Source of the DNA: Gemmatimonadota bacterium
GTDB taxonomy: Bacteria > Gemmatimonadota > Gemmatimonadetes > Longimicrobiales > Gaopeijiaceae
Assembly (NCBI GenBank): GCA_018678395.1
Contig: JAHHMJ010000622.1
Coordinates: 1-5,100, forward strand
DNA: 5,100 bases
Direction of reading: 5' to 3'
Both the position numbers and the translations under genes were made by a program. Below the pieces are notes generated by a model. It was not told the DNA's origin, did not search any database, and saw only the letters and a program-made list of their open reading frames with translations. The number at the start of each line of letters is the position of its first letter. Position 1 is the stretch's first letter. Shown piece after piece: positions 1-5,100 of the stretch.

Positions 1-320
1 GCCGCGATGAGGTTCGGATTGGAGGCGATGTCCTGCCGCCAGATCCCCTCGACCTCGGACGGCTGTACCGTCTGGACCGACTGCGACTCCCCACGCTTCA
101 CCTCGACGATACCGTTCGGCTGGATCACGAGGTGGAGGATGTTCTTCTGATTGACCTCGACCTCCTCCGATTCCTCCGGGAGCACGATCGAGAGCCCCTT
201 GTCCTTCGGGAAGACCGTGGTGACGAGGAAGAAGATCAGCAGAAGGAAGGCGATATCGGCCATGGACGACGATGGGATCTCGTCGCTGACCTTCGACTTC
301 TTATTGTTGAGGACGGCCAT
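1..320 (-). CDS. exbD: ExbD/TolR-family biopolymer transport protein, 3' end outside the window
   Basis: N-terminal 106 codons of an ExbD/TolR protein; the C-terminus lies beyond the left edge. ExbD works with ExbB in the inner membrane to turn the proton motive force into motion of TonB- or TolA-type partners. A short polar cytoplasmic N-terminus (1-19, MAVLNNKKSKVSDEIPSSS) is followed by one membrane helix at about 20-37 (MADIAFLLLIFFLVTTVF). Asp22 in that helix sits at the position of the essential proton-carrying aspartate of the family. From about residue 38 a periplasmic domain begins and is still open at the edge. The ATG follows exbB by 57 bp. No good Shine-Dalgarno is visible (only AGAG/GAGCTC nearby), so coupling to exbB translation is possible. 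Whether it is ExbD, TolR or a paralogue cannot be settled from this fragment. Confidence 0.9.
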   Translation of the reverse strand, partial: MAVLNNKKSKVSDEIPSSSMADIAFLLLIFFLVTTVFPKDKGLSIVLPEESEEVEVNQKNILHLVIQPNGIVEVKRGESQSVQTVQPSEVEGIWRQDIASNPNLIA

Positions 321-377
321 GGGGAGCTCTGTGAAGGGTGTCTTGTGCTTCTACAAGCGTCGCTGGACTCGGTTCCG

Positions 378-1115
378 TCAGGCGTCGCCTTCGTCGTCGC
401 GTGTCTCCACGCCGCGCGTGGGCGAAGGCGGAATCGCGGCCCGGCCGACCGGCTGATCCTCGAGGACCGTAAGGCTGCCGTCCTTCTCCATGTCCCAGGC
501 CATGTTCAGGACACGCTGCGCCCCCTGCTCCATGTCCATGATCAGGGTATCGATGCGGGTCACGAAGAAGTTGTAGGCGATGTTGATCGGCACGGCGATG
601 AGCAAGCCCGTGGCAGTCGTCAGGAGCGCCACCTTGATGCCGCCGGCGACGAGACCCGGCTCCACGGTACCCGCGGCCTCGATCGCACCGAAAGCCTCGA
701 CCATCCCGGCCACGGTACCGAGGAAGCCCATCAGCGGCGCAACGTTCGCGATCGTGGCCAGAATCACCAGGCCCCGCTCGAGAAAGCCGAGTTCGATGGC
801 GCCGGTCGTCGTGATGGCCTGATCGATCTCACCCGAGCGGACGGTGCCCTGACGAATGCGCCGAAGGCCCGCCATGAGAATGGCTGCGGTGGGGCCGGGC
901 GTCGCACGGGCGATCTCCATCGCTTCGTCGGTCCGACCGGCGCGCGCGGCCTCCTCGGCCTCGACCAGCACCCTGTGCGCCCCTTTGTGGGCCTCCCGAA
1001 GCGTCCAGAACTTCGCGATGATGACGCCCAGCGCCACCAGCGAACACAGGACCAGCGGGTACATCATCAGCCCGCCGTCGGCGAACAGCGTCAGGATGTT
1101 GTACTGGCTTTCCAA
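378..1115 (-). CDS. exbB: ExbB/TolQ/MotA-family proton channel protein
   Basis: 245 aa, a normal length for ExbB/TolQ. These proteins form a pentameric inner-membrane channel around an ExbD/TolR pair and drive TonB- or Tol-dependent processes. Three membrane helices are visible: about 16-37 (ending VALGVIIAKFW), about 113-141 (with the family motif PLMGFLGTVAGMVEAF, Thr134) and about 158-184 (KVALLTTATGLLIAVP at 161-176, with pore-lining Thr166/167/169). The cytoplasmic loop at 38-112 is Arg/Glu/Ala rich. The tail after about 220 is polar and Pro-containing. The start is TTG at 1115: AAGGAG lies six bases upstream, the product begins in the family manner just before helix 1, and the nearby ATG at 1120 is out of frame and stops after nine codons. 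exbD follows at 57 bp. A promoter in front suggests an exbB-exbD unit separate from cdaA. ExbB versus TolQ is not resolved; the family is certain. Confidence 0.93.
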   Translation of the reverse strand: MESQYNILTLFADGGLMMYPLVLCSLVALGVIIAKFWTLREAHKGAHRVLVEAEEAARAGRTDEAMEIARATPGPTAAILMAGLRRIRQGTVRSGEIDQAITTTGAIELGFLERGLVILATIANVAPLMGFLGTVAGMVEAFGAIEAAGTVEPGLVAGGIKVALLTTATGLLIAVPINIAYNFFVTRIDTLIMDMEQGAQRVLNMAWDMEKDGSLTVLEDQPVGRAAIPPSPTRGVETRDDEGDA

Positions 1116-1121
1116 GCCATA

Positions 1122-1127
1122 CTCCTT
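1122..1127 (-). promoter_or_regulatory. Shine-Dalgarno that fixes the TTG start of exbB
   Basis: Minus-strand AAGGAG followed by a six-base spacer (TATGGC) and TTG. It is the best-placed consensus ribosome-binding site in the window. It decides for the TTG at 1113-1115 against the out-of-frame ATG at 1118-1120, which would sit only one base from it. A CTCC stretch lies shortly upstream (about 1134-1140) and could pair with the GGAG part. Confidence 0.8.
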
Positions 1128-1139
1128 GGAATTGGAGGA

Positions 1140-1160
1140 GCCGCCACCGGGGGCAGCGGC
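1140..1160 (-). promoter_or_regulatory. GC-rich hairpin in the exbB leader
   Basis: An inverted repeat in the predicted untranslated leader: arm GCCGCTGCC, loop CCC, arm GGTGGCGGC. It pairs over nine positions, seven Watson-Crick and two G-U. It lies 12 bases upstream of the exbB Shine-Dalgarno and about 20 bases inside the predicted transcript. No U-tract follows, so it does not look like a terminator. A role in mRNA stability or translation control is possible but inferred only. Confidence 0.4.
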
Positions 1161-1186
1161 ATGACACCCGGGCTTCGGGACGGGCC

Positions 1187-1216
1187 AATGTACGAGGGGC
1201 TCGTCGAACCTGTCAA
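1187..1216 (-). promoter_or_regulatory. Sigma70-type promoter for exbB-exbD
   Basis: On the minus strand a perfect -35 box TTGACA (1211-1216) and a -10 box TACATT (1187-1192, four of six matches to TATAAT) are separated by 18 bp. Transcription would start near 1180, giving a leader of about 65 nt to the TTG start. It lies in the only long gap between complete genes (1116-1276, 161 bp), where a new transcription unit is expected. The prediction rests on motif and context alone. Confidence 0.65.
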
Positions 1217-1276
1217 CGCGGGTCTTCCTACCCCCCTACGCCGGTCCCCCGTGGGGATTTCACGAAGCGTTGCGGA

Positions 1277-2074
1277 CTAGCCTCCCACCCGCCCGAACAA
1301 CGCCGGAGGGCGCGCCTCGTCGACCGACAGGATCTCGCGGAGGCGGTCTCCTCCGACGTCGCGTTCCAGGCGACCCGCCTGCGCTACCGAGACCCGCGAC
1401 GTCTCCTCGGAGACCACGATGACCACGGCGTCCGTCTCCTCGCTCAACCCCAGCGCCGCGCGGTGGCGCGTGCCCAGGGAACGGTCCTGGGGGGGAAACT
1501 GGGTCAGCGGGAGAATCGCCCCCGCCGAGCGGATCTGACCTCCCGCGATCAGGACGGCACCGTCGTGGAGGGGCGAGTAGGGCGTGAAGATGGTGTGGAG
1601 CATCTCCGCCGAGACTCGCGCCTCCACCGGGCTGGCGGCCTCGGCGTACTCGTCCAGAGACACCTCCCGCTCGATCGCCAGGATCGCGCCGATCTTGGAG
1701 CGCGCGAGACGGTCGACCGCCTCGACCAGTTCGTCGACGACCTGGCTCTCCTCCAGCCGGGTGAAGGGGCGCAGCATGCGACTCTGCCCGAGCCGGGCCA
1801 GCGCCGAACGCAACTCCGGCTGGAAGATCACCAGCGCGGCGATCGCCCCGATCTGGAAGAGCGTCTGGAGAATCCGCTCGATCAGCTGGAATCCGATCAG
1901 CTGAGCCACGAGATAGATCGAGCCGAGCAGCAGCACGCCGAGCAGCATCTGCATCGCGCGCGTGCGGTGGATCAGCAGCAGGACACGATAGAGCAGGGCG
2001 GAGACCAGAAGGATCTCCACCATGTCACCCCATCCGGGGCGGAAGAGCTGCAGCGTGTCCCAGAATCGCGTCAC
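1277..2074 (-). CDS. cdaA: Membrane-bound diadenylate cyclase CdaA (DisA_N/DAC domain)
   Basis: 265 aa, close to B. subtilis CdaA (273 aa). It condenses two ATP into cyclic di-AMP, a second messenger for potassium and osmotic balance and wall homeostasis. Three N-terminal membrane helices are visible at about 18-35, 41-60 and 67-84 (QTLFQIGAIAALVIFQPELR follows the family pattern), then a linker and the cytoplasmic DAC domain from about 105. Signature motifs are intact: LHDGAVLI with DGA at 171-173, GTRHRAALG with RHR at 203-205, then SEETDA (211-216) and VVSEET (221-226). The start is GTG at 2074: an in-frame TGA lies shortly upstream with no other start between, and the N-terminus aligns with the family. 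The Shine-Dalgarno is only purine-rich (GGGGCGGAAG). The gene follows ftsH by 40 bp, bridged by a micro-ORF, and is probably co-transcribed with it. The usual regulator gene cdaR (YbbR) is not next to it here. Confidence 0.95.
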   Translation of the reverse strand: MTRFWDTLQLFRPGWGDMVEILLVSALLYRVLLLIHRTRAMQMLLGVLLLGSIYLVAQLIGFQLIERILQTLFQIGAIAALVIFQPELRSALARLGQSRMLRPFTRLEESQVVDELVEAVDRLARSKIGAILAIEREVSLDEYAEAASPVEARVSAEMLHTIFTPYSPLHDGAVLIAGGQIRSAGAILPLTQFPPQDRSLGTRHRAALGLSEETDAVVIVVSEETSRVSVAQAGRLERDVGGDRLREILSVDEARPPALFGRVGG

Positions 2075-2118
2075 GGCTGCTTCCGCCCCGTCGGGGTCAC
2101 GGTCTCGGCCTCAGTCAT
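2071..2118 (-). CDS. Possible 15-codon coupling ORF between ftsH and cdaA
   Basis: A micro-ORF encoding [15 protein letters not shown]. Its ATG overlaps the ftsH stop as ATGA (2115-2118) and its TGA overlaps the cdaA GTG start as GTGA (2071-2074). Such four-base overlaps are typical of stop-restart coupling. A GGAGGG lies directly against the ATG with no spacer, so de novo initiation would be poor; reinitiation after ftsH is more plausible. The peptide resembles nothing I recognise. It may be chance; if used, its job would be to pass ribosomes to cdaA, not to make a functional peptide. Confidence 0.25.
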   Translation of the reverse strand: MTEAETVTPTGRKQP

Positions 2119-4127
2119 CCCTCCGCGGGAGCCGGCGGCCCCGGCTCGTCGGCCAATCCGGACGGGCGCACCGAGGCGCCCGCTTCTTCACGGCCCTTCA
2201 GGCGCGCCCACGCGCCCTCGTCCTTCCCGGGCTGCAATGCCTCTCCCGGCACCTCCAGCGGCGGGAGGGCCCGACCCTCGTCGAGCAGCGCGATCTCCGC
2301 GGCGCCGAGCGTCTCCCGCTCGAGCAGAGCGAGGGCGATCCGTTCGAGCAGATCGTCGTGCTCCTCGAGAACCACACGAGCGCGATCGTGCGACTCGTCC
2401 AGGATGCGCTTGACCTCCTGATCGACCCGCTGAGCGGTGTGCTCCGAGACCTGCCGACGGTGGCCGATCTCGCGCCCCAGGAAGACCTCCTGCTCGGAGT
2501 CCCCGATCGCCATGAGGCCGATCACCTCACTCATGCCGAAGCTCGTCACCATCCGACGCGCCATCGCCGTGGCGCGTTCGATGTCGTTGCCGGCGCCGGT
2601 CGTCACCTTGTCGGGGCCGAAGATCATCTCCTCGGCCACGCGTCCCCCGAACAGCATCACCAACTGCCCCTGAAGCCAATCCTTCGTGTAGGAATGGCGG
2701 TCCTCCTTGGGCAGGGAGGCGGTGATACCCAGCGCGCGACCACGCGGGACGATGGTCACCTTGTGGACCGGATCCAGCCCCGGCACCCGCAGCCCGATGA
2801 CCGCGTGACCGGCTTCGTGCCACGCCGTGAGCTTTCTCTCGTGCTCGGTCAGGACGAGGCTCTTCCGCTCCGCCCCCAGCATCACCTTGTCCTTCGCCTT
2901 CTCGAAGTCCGCCTGCGCCACCTTGTCGCCGTTGCGCCGGGCCGCCAGCAACGCCGCCTCGTTGCAGATGTTGGCGAGATCGGCCCCGGAGAGCCCCGGA
3001 GTCCCGCGTGCCAGGATTCCCAGCTCGACATCGTCCGCCAGCGGCAGCTTCTTGGCGTGCACCCGGAGGATGGCCTCCCGACCCTTCACGTCCGGGGCAT
3101 CGACCACGACCTGGCGGTCGAAGCGACCGGGACGCAGCAGCGCCGGATCCAGAACGTCGGGGCGGTTGGTCGCAGCCAGGAGGATCACGCCCTCATTGGA
3201 TTCGAACCCGTCCATCTCGACCAGAAGCGCGTTGAGCGTCTGCTCGCGCTCGTCGTGCCCACCGCCCAGGCCCGCACCGCGATGACGCCCCACCGCGTCG
3301 ATCTCGTCGATGAAGATGATGCAGGGCGCGTGCGCCTTGCCCTGCTCGAAGAGATCGCGCACCCGGGACGCGCCCACTCCTACGAACATTTCCACGAAGT
3401 CCGAGCCGGACATCTGGAAGAACGGCCGGCCGGCCTCACCCGCGACGGCCTTCGCGAGCAGCGTCTTTCCCGTTCCGGGAGGCCCGACGAGCAGGACACC
3501 CTTGGGCAGACGGCCCCCGAGGCGGGCGAATTTCTGCGGATCCTTGAGGAACTCGATGATCTCCTGCAGCTCCTCCTTCGCTTCGTCCGCGCCCGCGACG
3601 TCCGCGAAGGTGATCTTCGGAGCCTCGGGCGAGATCATCTTCGCCTTCGACCGGGAGAACTGGAACGCACGGTTGCCGCCCCCCTGCATGGTCCGGAAGA
3701 TCCAGATCCAGAAGGCGAGGAAGAGCAGCCAGGGGAGCGCGCCGATGAGCAGCGTTCCCCACCCCGTCTGGGGCTTCTCGGCACGAACCACCACGTCCTG
3801 CGTCTCGAGTTGCTCGAGCAGGCTCTCCTGAGAGCCGTTCGGCAGGATGGACGTGAACGTCGTGTATTGCCGGCCCTCACGCGTAATGGGAGCACGGAGT
3901 TCACCTTCGAGATCCAGCTGGATGAAGGTCACTTCGTCGACGTTGCCGTTCTCCAGCTGGTCGCGGAACTCGGTGTAGGCGAGCTCGACACGCGTTTCGT
4001 CCTGCCCCTGGACGAAACGCAGCGCGAAGATGGACATGACGATGATGATGACCCAGAGGGCCAGCGTCTTCGACATGCGCCCTACGCGATCGTCCGGGTC
4101 GCCCCGGGGAGGTCCCTGATCAGCCAT
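2115..4127 (-). CDS. ftsH: ATP-dependent zinc metalloprotease FtsH
   Basis: 670 aa (E. coli FtsH is 644). A hexameric inner-membrane AAA+ protease that extracts and degrades membrane and short-lived cytosolic proteins. Layout: membrane helix about 21-39, periplasmic domain about 40-121, second helix about 122-144, AAA+ module about 170-400, peptidase about 425-605, and a Pro/Gly/Ala-rich tail from about 618. Walker A is GPPGTGKT (215-222), the pore loop MFVG (247-250), Walker B IIFIDEID (270-277) and the second region of homology LLRPGRFDR (330-338) with Arg332/Arg335. The zinc site is HEAGH (437-441) with Asp515 in [10 protein letters not shown] as third ligand. All key residues are present. 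Start: ATG 4127 has only weak GAGA before it, and an in-frame TGA just upstream excludes anything longer. ATG 4076 (MSKTLALW) is an alternative that leaves out a 17-residue polar extension. hpt lies 32 bp upstream. Confidence 0.97.
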   Translation of the reverse strand: MADQGPPRGDPDDRVGRMSKTLALWVIIIVMSIFALRFVQGQDETRVELAYTEFRDQLENGNVDEVTFIQLDLEGELRAPITREGRQYTTFTSILPNGSQESLLEQLETQDVVVRAEKPQTGWGTLLIGALPWLLFLAFWIWIFRTMQGGGNRAFQFSRSKAKMISPEAPKITFADVAGADEAKEELQEIIEFLKDPQKFARLGGRLPKGVLLVGPPGTGKTLLAKAVAGEAGRPFFQMSGSDFVEMFVGVGASRVRDLFEQGKAHAPCIIFIDEIDAVGRHRGAGLGGGHDEREQTLNALLVEMDGFESNEGVILLAATNRPDVLDPALLRPGRFDRQVVVDAPDVKGREAILRVHAKKLPLADDVELGILARGTPGLSGADLANICNEAALLAARRNGDKVAQADFEKAKDKVMLGAERKSLVLTEHERKLTAWHEAGHAVIGLRVPGLDPVHKVTIVPRGRALGITASLPKEDRHSYTKDWLQGQLVMLFGGRVAEEMIFGPDKVTTGAGNDIERATAMARRMVTSFGMSEVIGLMAIGDSEQEVFLGREIGHRRQVSEHTAQRVDQEVKRILDESHDRARVVLEEHDDLLERIALALLERETLGAAEIALLDEGRALPPLEVPGEALQPGKDEGAWARLKGREEAGASVRPSGLADEPGPPAPAEG

Positions 4128-4137
4128 GGTATCTCAT
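4120..4137 (-). CDS. Possible 5-codon leader ORF overlapping the ftsH start
   Basis: The frame ATG AGA TAC CAT GGC TGA (MRYHG) has the ATG best placed behind GGGAGG at 4144-4149, six bases away. The ftsH ATG at 4127 is 16 bases from that site, too far for normal initiation. The micro-ORF ends five bases inside ftsH, so a terminating ribosome could restart at the ftsH ATG. Only the sequence arrangement supports this; chance is quite possible. Confidence 0.22.
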   Translation of the reverse strand: MRYHG

Positions 4138-4143
4138 GTGCAG

Positions 4144-4149
4144 CCTCCC
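4144..4149 (-). promoter_or_regulatory. Shine-Dalgarno-like GGGAGG in the hpt-ftsH gap
   Basis: A strong purine motif in the 32-bp gap. Its spacing is ideal (6 nt) for the out-of-frame ATG at 4137 and long (16 nt) for the annotated ftsH ATG at 4127. It is the only good ribosome-binding motif between the two genes, so it probably serves ftsH directly or through the short leader frame. Confidence 0.5.
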
Positions 4150-4159
4150 GCCCGAGCGC

Positions 4160-4666
4160 TCACAGCGAAGCGATGAAGGGCAGGTGGCGAAAGTCTTCGG
4201 CATGGTCGAGCCCGTAGCCCACCAGGAATTCCCGGGGAGCATCGAAGCCGACCCAACGCACCTCGGGGTCCAGCGACACGAGGCGCTTGTGGAGAAGCGT
4301 ACACACGTCGAGGCTGCGAGGCTCCCTCGCGCGCATCAGCGGGAAGAGCCGCTGCAGCGTGTGCCCGCTGTCGACGATGTCTTCAACGATAACGACGGAA
4401 CGGCCCTCCAGGGACGCCCCGGGATCGTACAGCAACTGGAGATCCCCACTCGACACGGTGTCCGAGCCGTAGCTCGACGCGACGAGGAAATCCAGGTGCA
4501 ACGGCCGATCGATGCGACGCACGAGGTCGGCCAGGAAGATGAACGACCCCTTCAGGAGCCCCAGAACGAGCAGCTCGTCGTCGGGACCGAAGTGGGCGGT
4601 GATCTCCTGCGCCATCTCGGCGACGCGCTCCGCGATCTGCTCCTCGGAGTAGACGACACGCCGCAT
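4160..4666 (-). CDS. hpt: Hypoxanthine(-guanine) phosphoribosyltransferase
   Basis: 168 aa from the ATG at 4666. A cytosolic purine-salvage enzyme that joins hypoxanthine (and usually guanine) to PRPP, giving IMP or GMP and pyrophosphate. Motifs in order: LLKGS (37-41, pyrophosphate-binding loop); SSYGSDTVSSG (64-74, flexible lid); VVIVEDIVDSGHTL (91-104, PRPP-binding loop with Glu95/Asp96 and Asp99); Lys127 in LLHKR, where the purine-contacting lysine is expected; and WVGFDAPREFLVGYGLDHAE (138-157) lining the base pocket. The start at 4666 is preferred because MRRVVYSEEQI aligns with family N-termini and GGGGGGA (4673-4679) lies six bases upstream. The in-frame ATG at 4714 would add 16 residues, overlap tilS by 17 bp and lacks a clear Shine-Dalgarno. 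It sits between tilS and ftsH in the widely conserved order. Guanine versus hypoxanthine preference cannot be read from sequence. Confidence 0.95.
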   Translation of the reverse strand: MRRVVYSEEQIAERVAEMAQEITAHFGPDDELLVLGLLKGSFIFLADLVRRIDRPLHLDFLVASSYGSDTVSSGDLQLLYDPGASLEGRSVVIVEDIVDSGHTLQRLFPLMRAREPRSLDVCTLLHKRLVSLDPEVRWVGFDAPREFLVGYGLDHAEDFRHLPFIASL

Positions 4667-4697
4667 CGCGCGTCCCCCCAACTGTCCCGAGGCGAGC

Positions 4698-5100
4698 TCA
4701 GAGCTGGTCGACATGGCCGATTCCGATGAAGAAGGGGACGTCCCCCGCGACGGCGCGGTTCGACGGCCCGCGCACGCCCGGTACCCAAAGTAGTCGTGCC
4801 CGGCGGTCTTCCACCACCGGACGGCGCAGGCGCTCGTGGCGCGGAACACCCGCCCGTGCCCACGCCCTGCTGGGCGACCGAGTACCCGCACCGGGCGCGA
4901 ACCGGTCCCCGGGCCGCCACCCGCGCACCTGCAGCGGAAAATGATCCGACTCGACCGCCAGACGGGCACGCAGCGCGTGCGCGGGCGCCTTCGGACCCCA
5001 CTCGACCACCCACCGGACCCCACCGACCACGACCTCGCCGCGGCCGGCCGCCCACCCGGCCACCGTCAGCGTCCGATCGGCCGGCCCGTCCCCGCCGGCC
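4698..5100 (-). CDS. tilS: tRNA(Ile)-lysidine synthetase, C-terminal part, 5' end outside the window
   Basis: The last 133 codons of a gene that begins beyond the right edge; the frame is open to base 5100. TilS attaches lysine to C34 of the CAU-anticodon tRNA-Ile, so that it reads AUA and is charged with isoleucine. The visible part is the C-terminal domain, recognised from LQVRGWRPGDRF (WRPGDRF at 4899-4919), then AGVPRHERLRRPVV and LLWVPGVRG, the normal order and spacing of the TilS C-terminal domain. The catalytic ATP-pyrophosphatase domain with its SGGxDS loop is not in the window. The Lys pair often found after the WRPGDR motif is replaced here by an Arg/Ser stretch (TRSPSRAWAR). The hpt start lies 31 bp downstream, and the order tilS-hpt-ftsH supports the call. 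Identification rests on this domain and context. Confidence 0.85.
   Translation of the reverse strand, partial: AGGDGPADRTLTVAGWAAGRGEVVVGGVRWVVEWGPKAPAHALRARLAVESDHFPLQVRGWRPGDRFAPGAGTRSPSRAWARAGVPRHERLRRPVVEDRRARLLWVPGVRGPSNRAVAGDVPFFIGIGHVDQL

Noticed and set aside
334..365. Small inverted repeat (CTTGT/ACAAG) in the exbB-exbD gap
   Set aside because: Five pairs with a six-base loop and no U-tract; expected by chance. The 57-bp gap shows nothing else clear.
1245..1257. Short hairpin TCCCC-ACG-GGGGA just downstream of cdaA, considered as a terminator
   Set aside because: The stem is only five pairs and on the minus strand it is followed by CCGGCG with no U-tract, so it is not a convincing intrinsic terminator. 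How cdaA transcription ends is not visible.
132..1280. A 382-codon open frame on the plus strand, opposite exbD and exbB
   Set aside because: It is a shadow of the exbB/exbD frames with no domain, and it crosses their promoter and gap, which a real gene would not be expected to do so cleanly.
1463..2413. A 316-codon plus-strand frame opposite cdaA and the ftsH 3' end
   Set aside because: Low-complexity Arg/Pro/Gln-rich translation, antisense to a well-supported cdaA.
4035..4052. Repeated gatgatgatg triplets near the ftsH start
   Set aside because: They are the complement of consecutive Ile codons in the first membrane helix of FtsH (VIIIVM), not an independent repeat.
2022..4217. A 731-codon open frame on the plus strand, opposite ftsH and the start of cdaA
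   Set aside because: It lies wholly antisense to genes with intact catalytic motifs. The translation is rich in Arg, His, Asp, Pro and Leu with no recognisable domain. Long antisense frames are common in GC-rich coding DNA.
4714..5023. N-terminal extension of the hpt frame up to 5023
   Set aside because: It runs through the TilS C-terminal domain in another frame, has no recognisable sequence, and HPRT proteins normally begin just before the SEEQI segment.

Overview
The window is a compact, GC-rich stretch of bacterial chromosome in which every credible gene lies on the minus strand, so transcription runs from right to left. In transcription order it holds the C-terminal part of tilS (tRNA-Ile lysidine synthetase, cut by the right edge), hpt (hypoxanthine phosphoribosyltransferase), ftsH (membrane AAA+ zinc protease), cdaA (membrane diadenylate cyclase), exbB (a MotA/TolQ/ExbB-family proton-channel subunit) and the start of exbD (ExbD/TolR family, cut by the left edge). 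The complete genes are of normal family length and keep their catalytic motifs. I see no mobile element, CRISPR array, RNA gene, long repeat or sign of recent transfer.

The right part (about 2072-5100) reads as one operon. The tilS-hpt-ftsH order is a known conserved neighbourhood in Bacillota and other phyla. Junctions are short: 31 bp for tilS-hpt with the preferred hpt start, 32 bp for hpt-ftsH and 40 bp for ftsH-cdaA. Both junctions around ftsH contain overlapping micro-ORFs that could couple translation. The ftsH-cdaA one is the neater: a 15-codon frame opens on the ftsH stop as ATGA and closes on the cdaA start as GTGA.

The left part (1-1276) looks like a second transcription unit. The 161-bp gap between cdaA and exbB holds a sigma70-type promoter (TTGACA, 18 bp, TACATT), a leader of roughly 65 nt with a GC-rich hairpin, and a consensus Shine-Dalgarno AAGGAG six bases before a TTG start for exbB. 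exbD follows after 57 bp. The pair would form a proton-motive-force-driven inner-membrane motor for TonB- or TolA-type envelope work, which suggests a two-membraned (diderm) bacterium.

Taxonomy can only be inferred. High GC, the tilS-hpt-ftsH order, a CdaA-type cyclase and ExbB/ExbD together fit a GC-rich diderm outside the classical Proteobacteria. Gemmatimonadota or a neighbouring phylum is my guess, not a result. The content is essentially housekeeping. I did not find a convincing undescribed system; the most interesting signals are regulatory, at the gene junctions and in the exbB leader.
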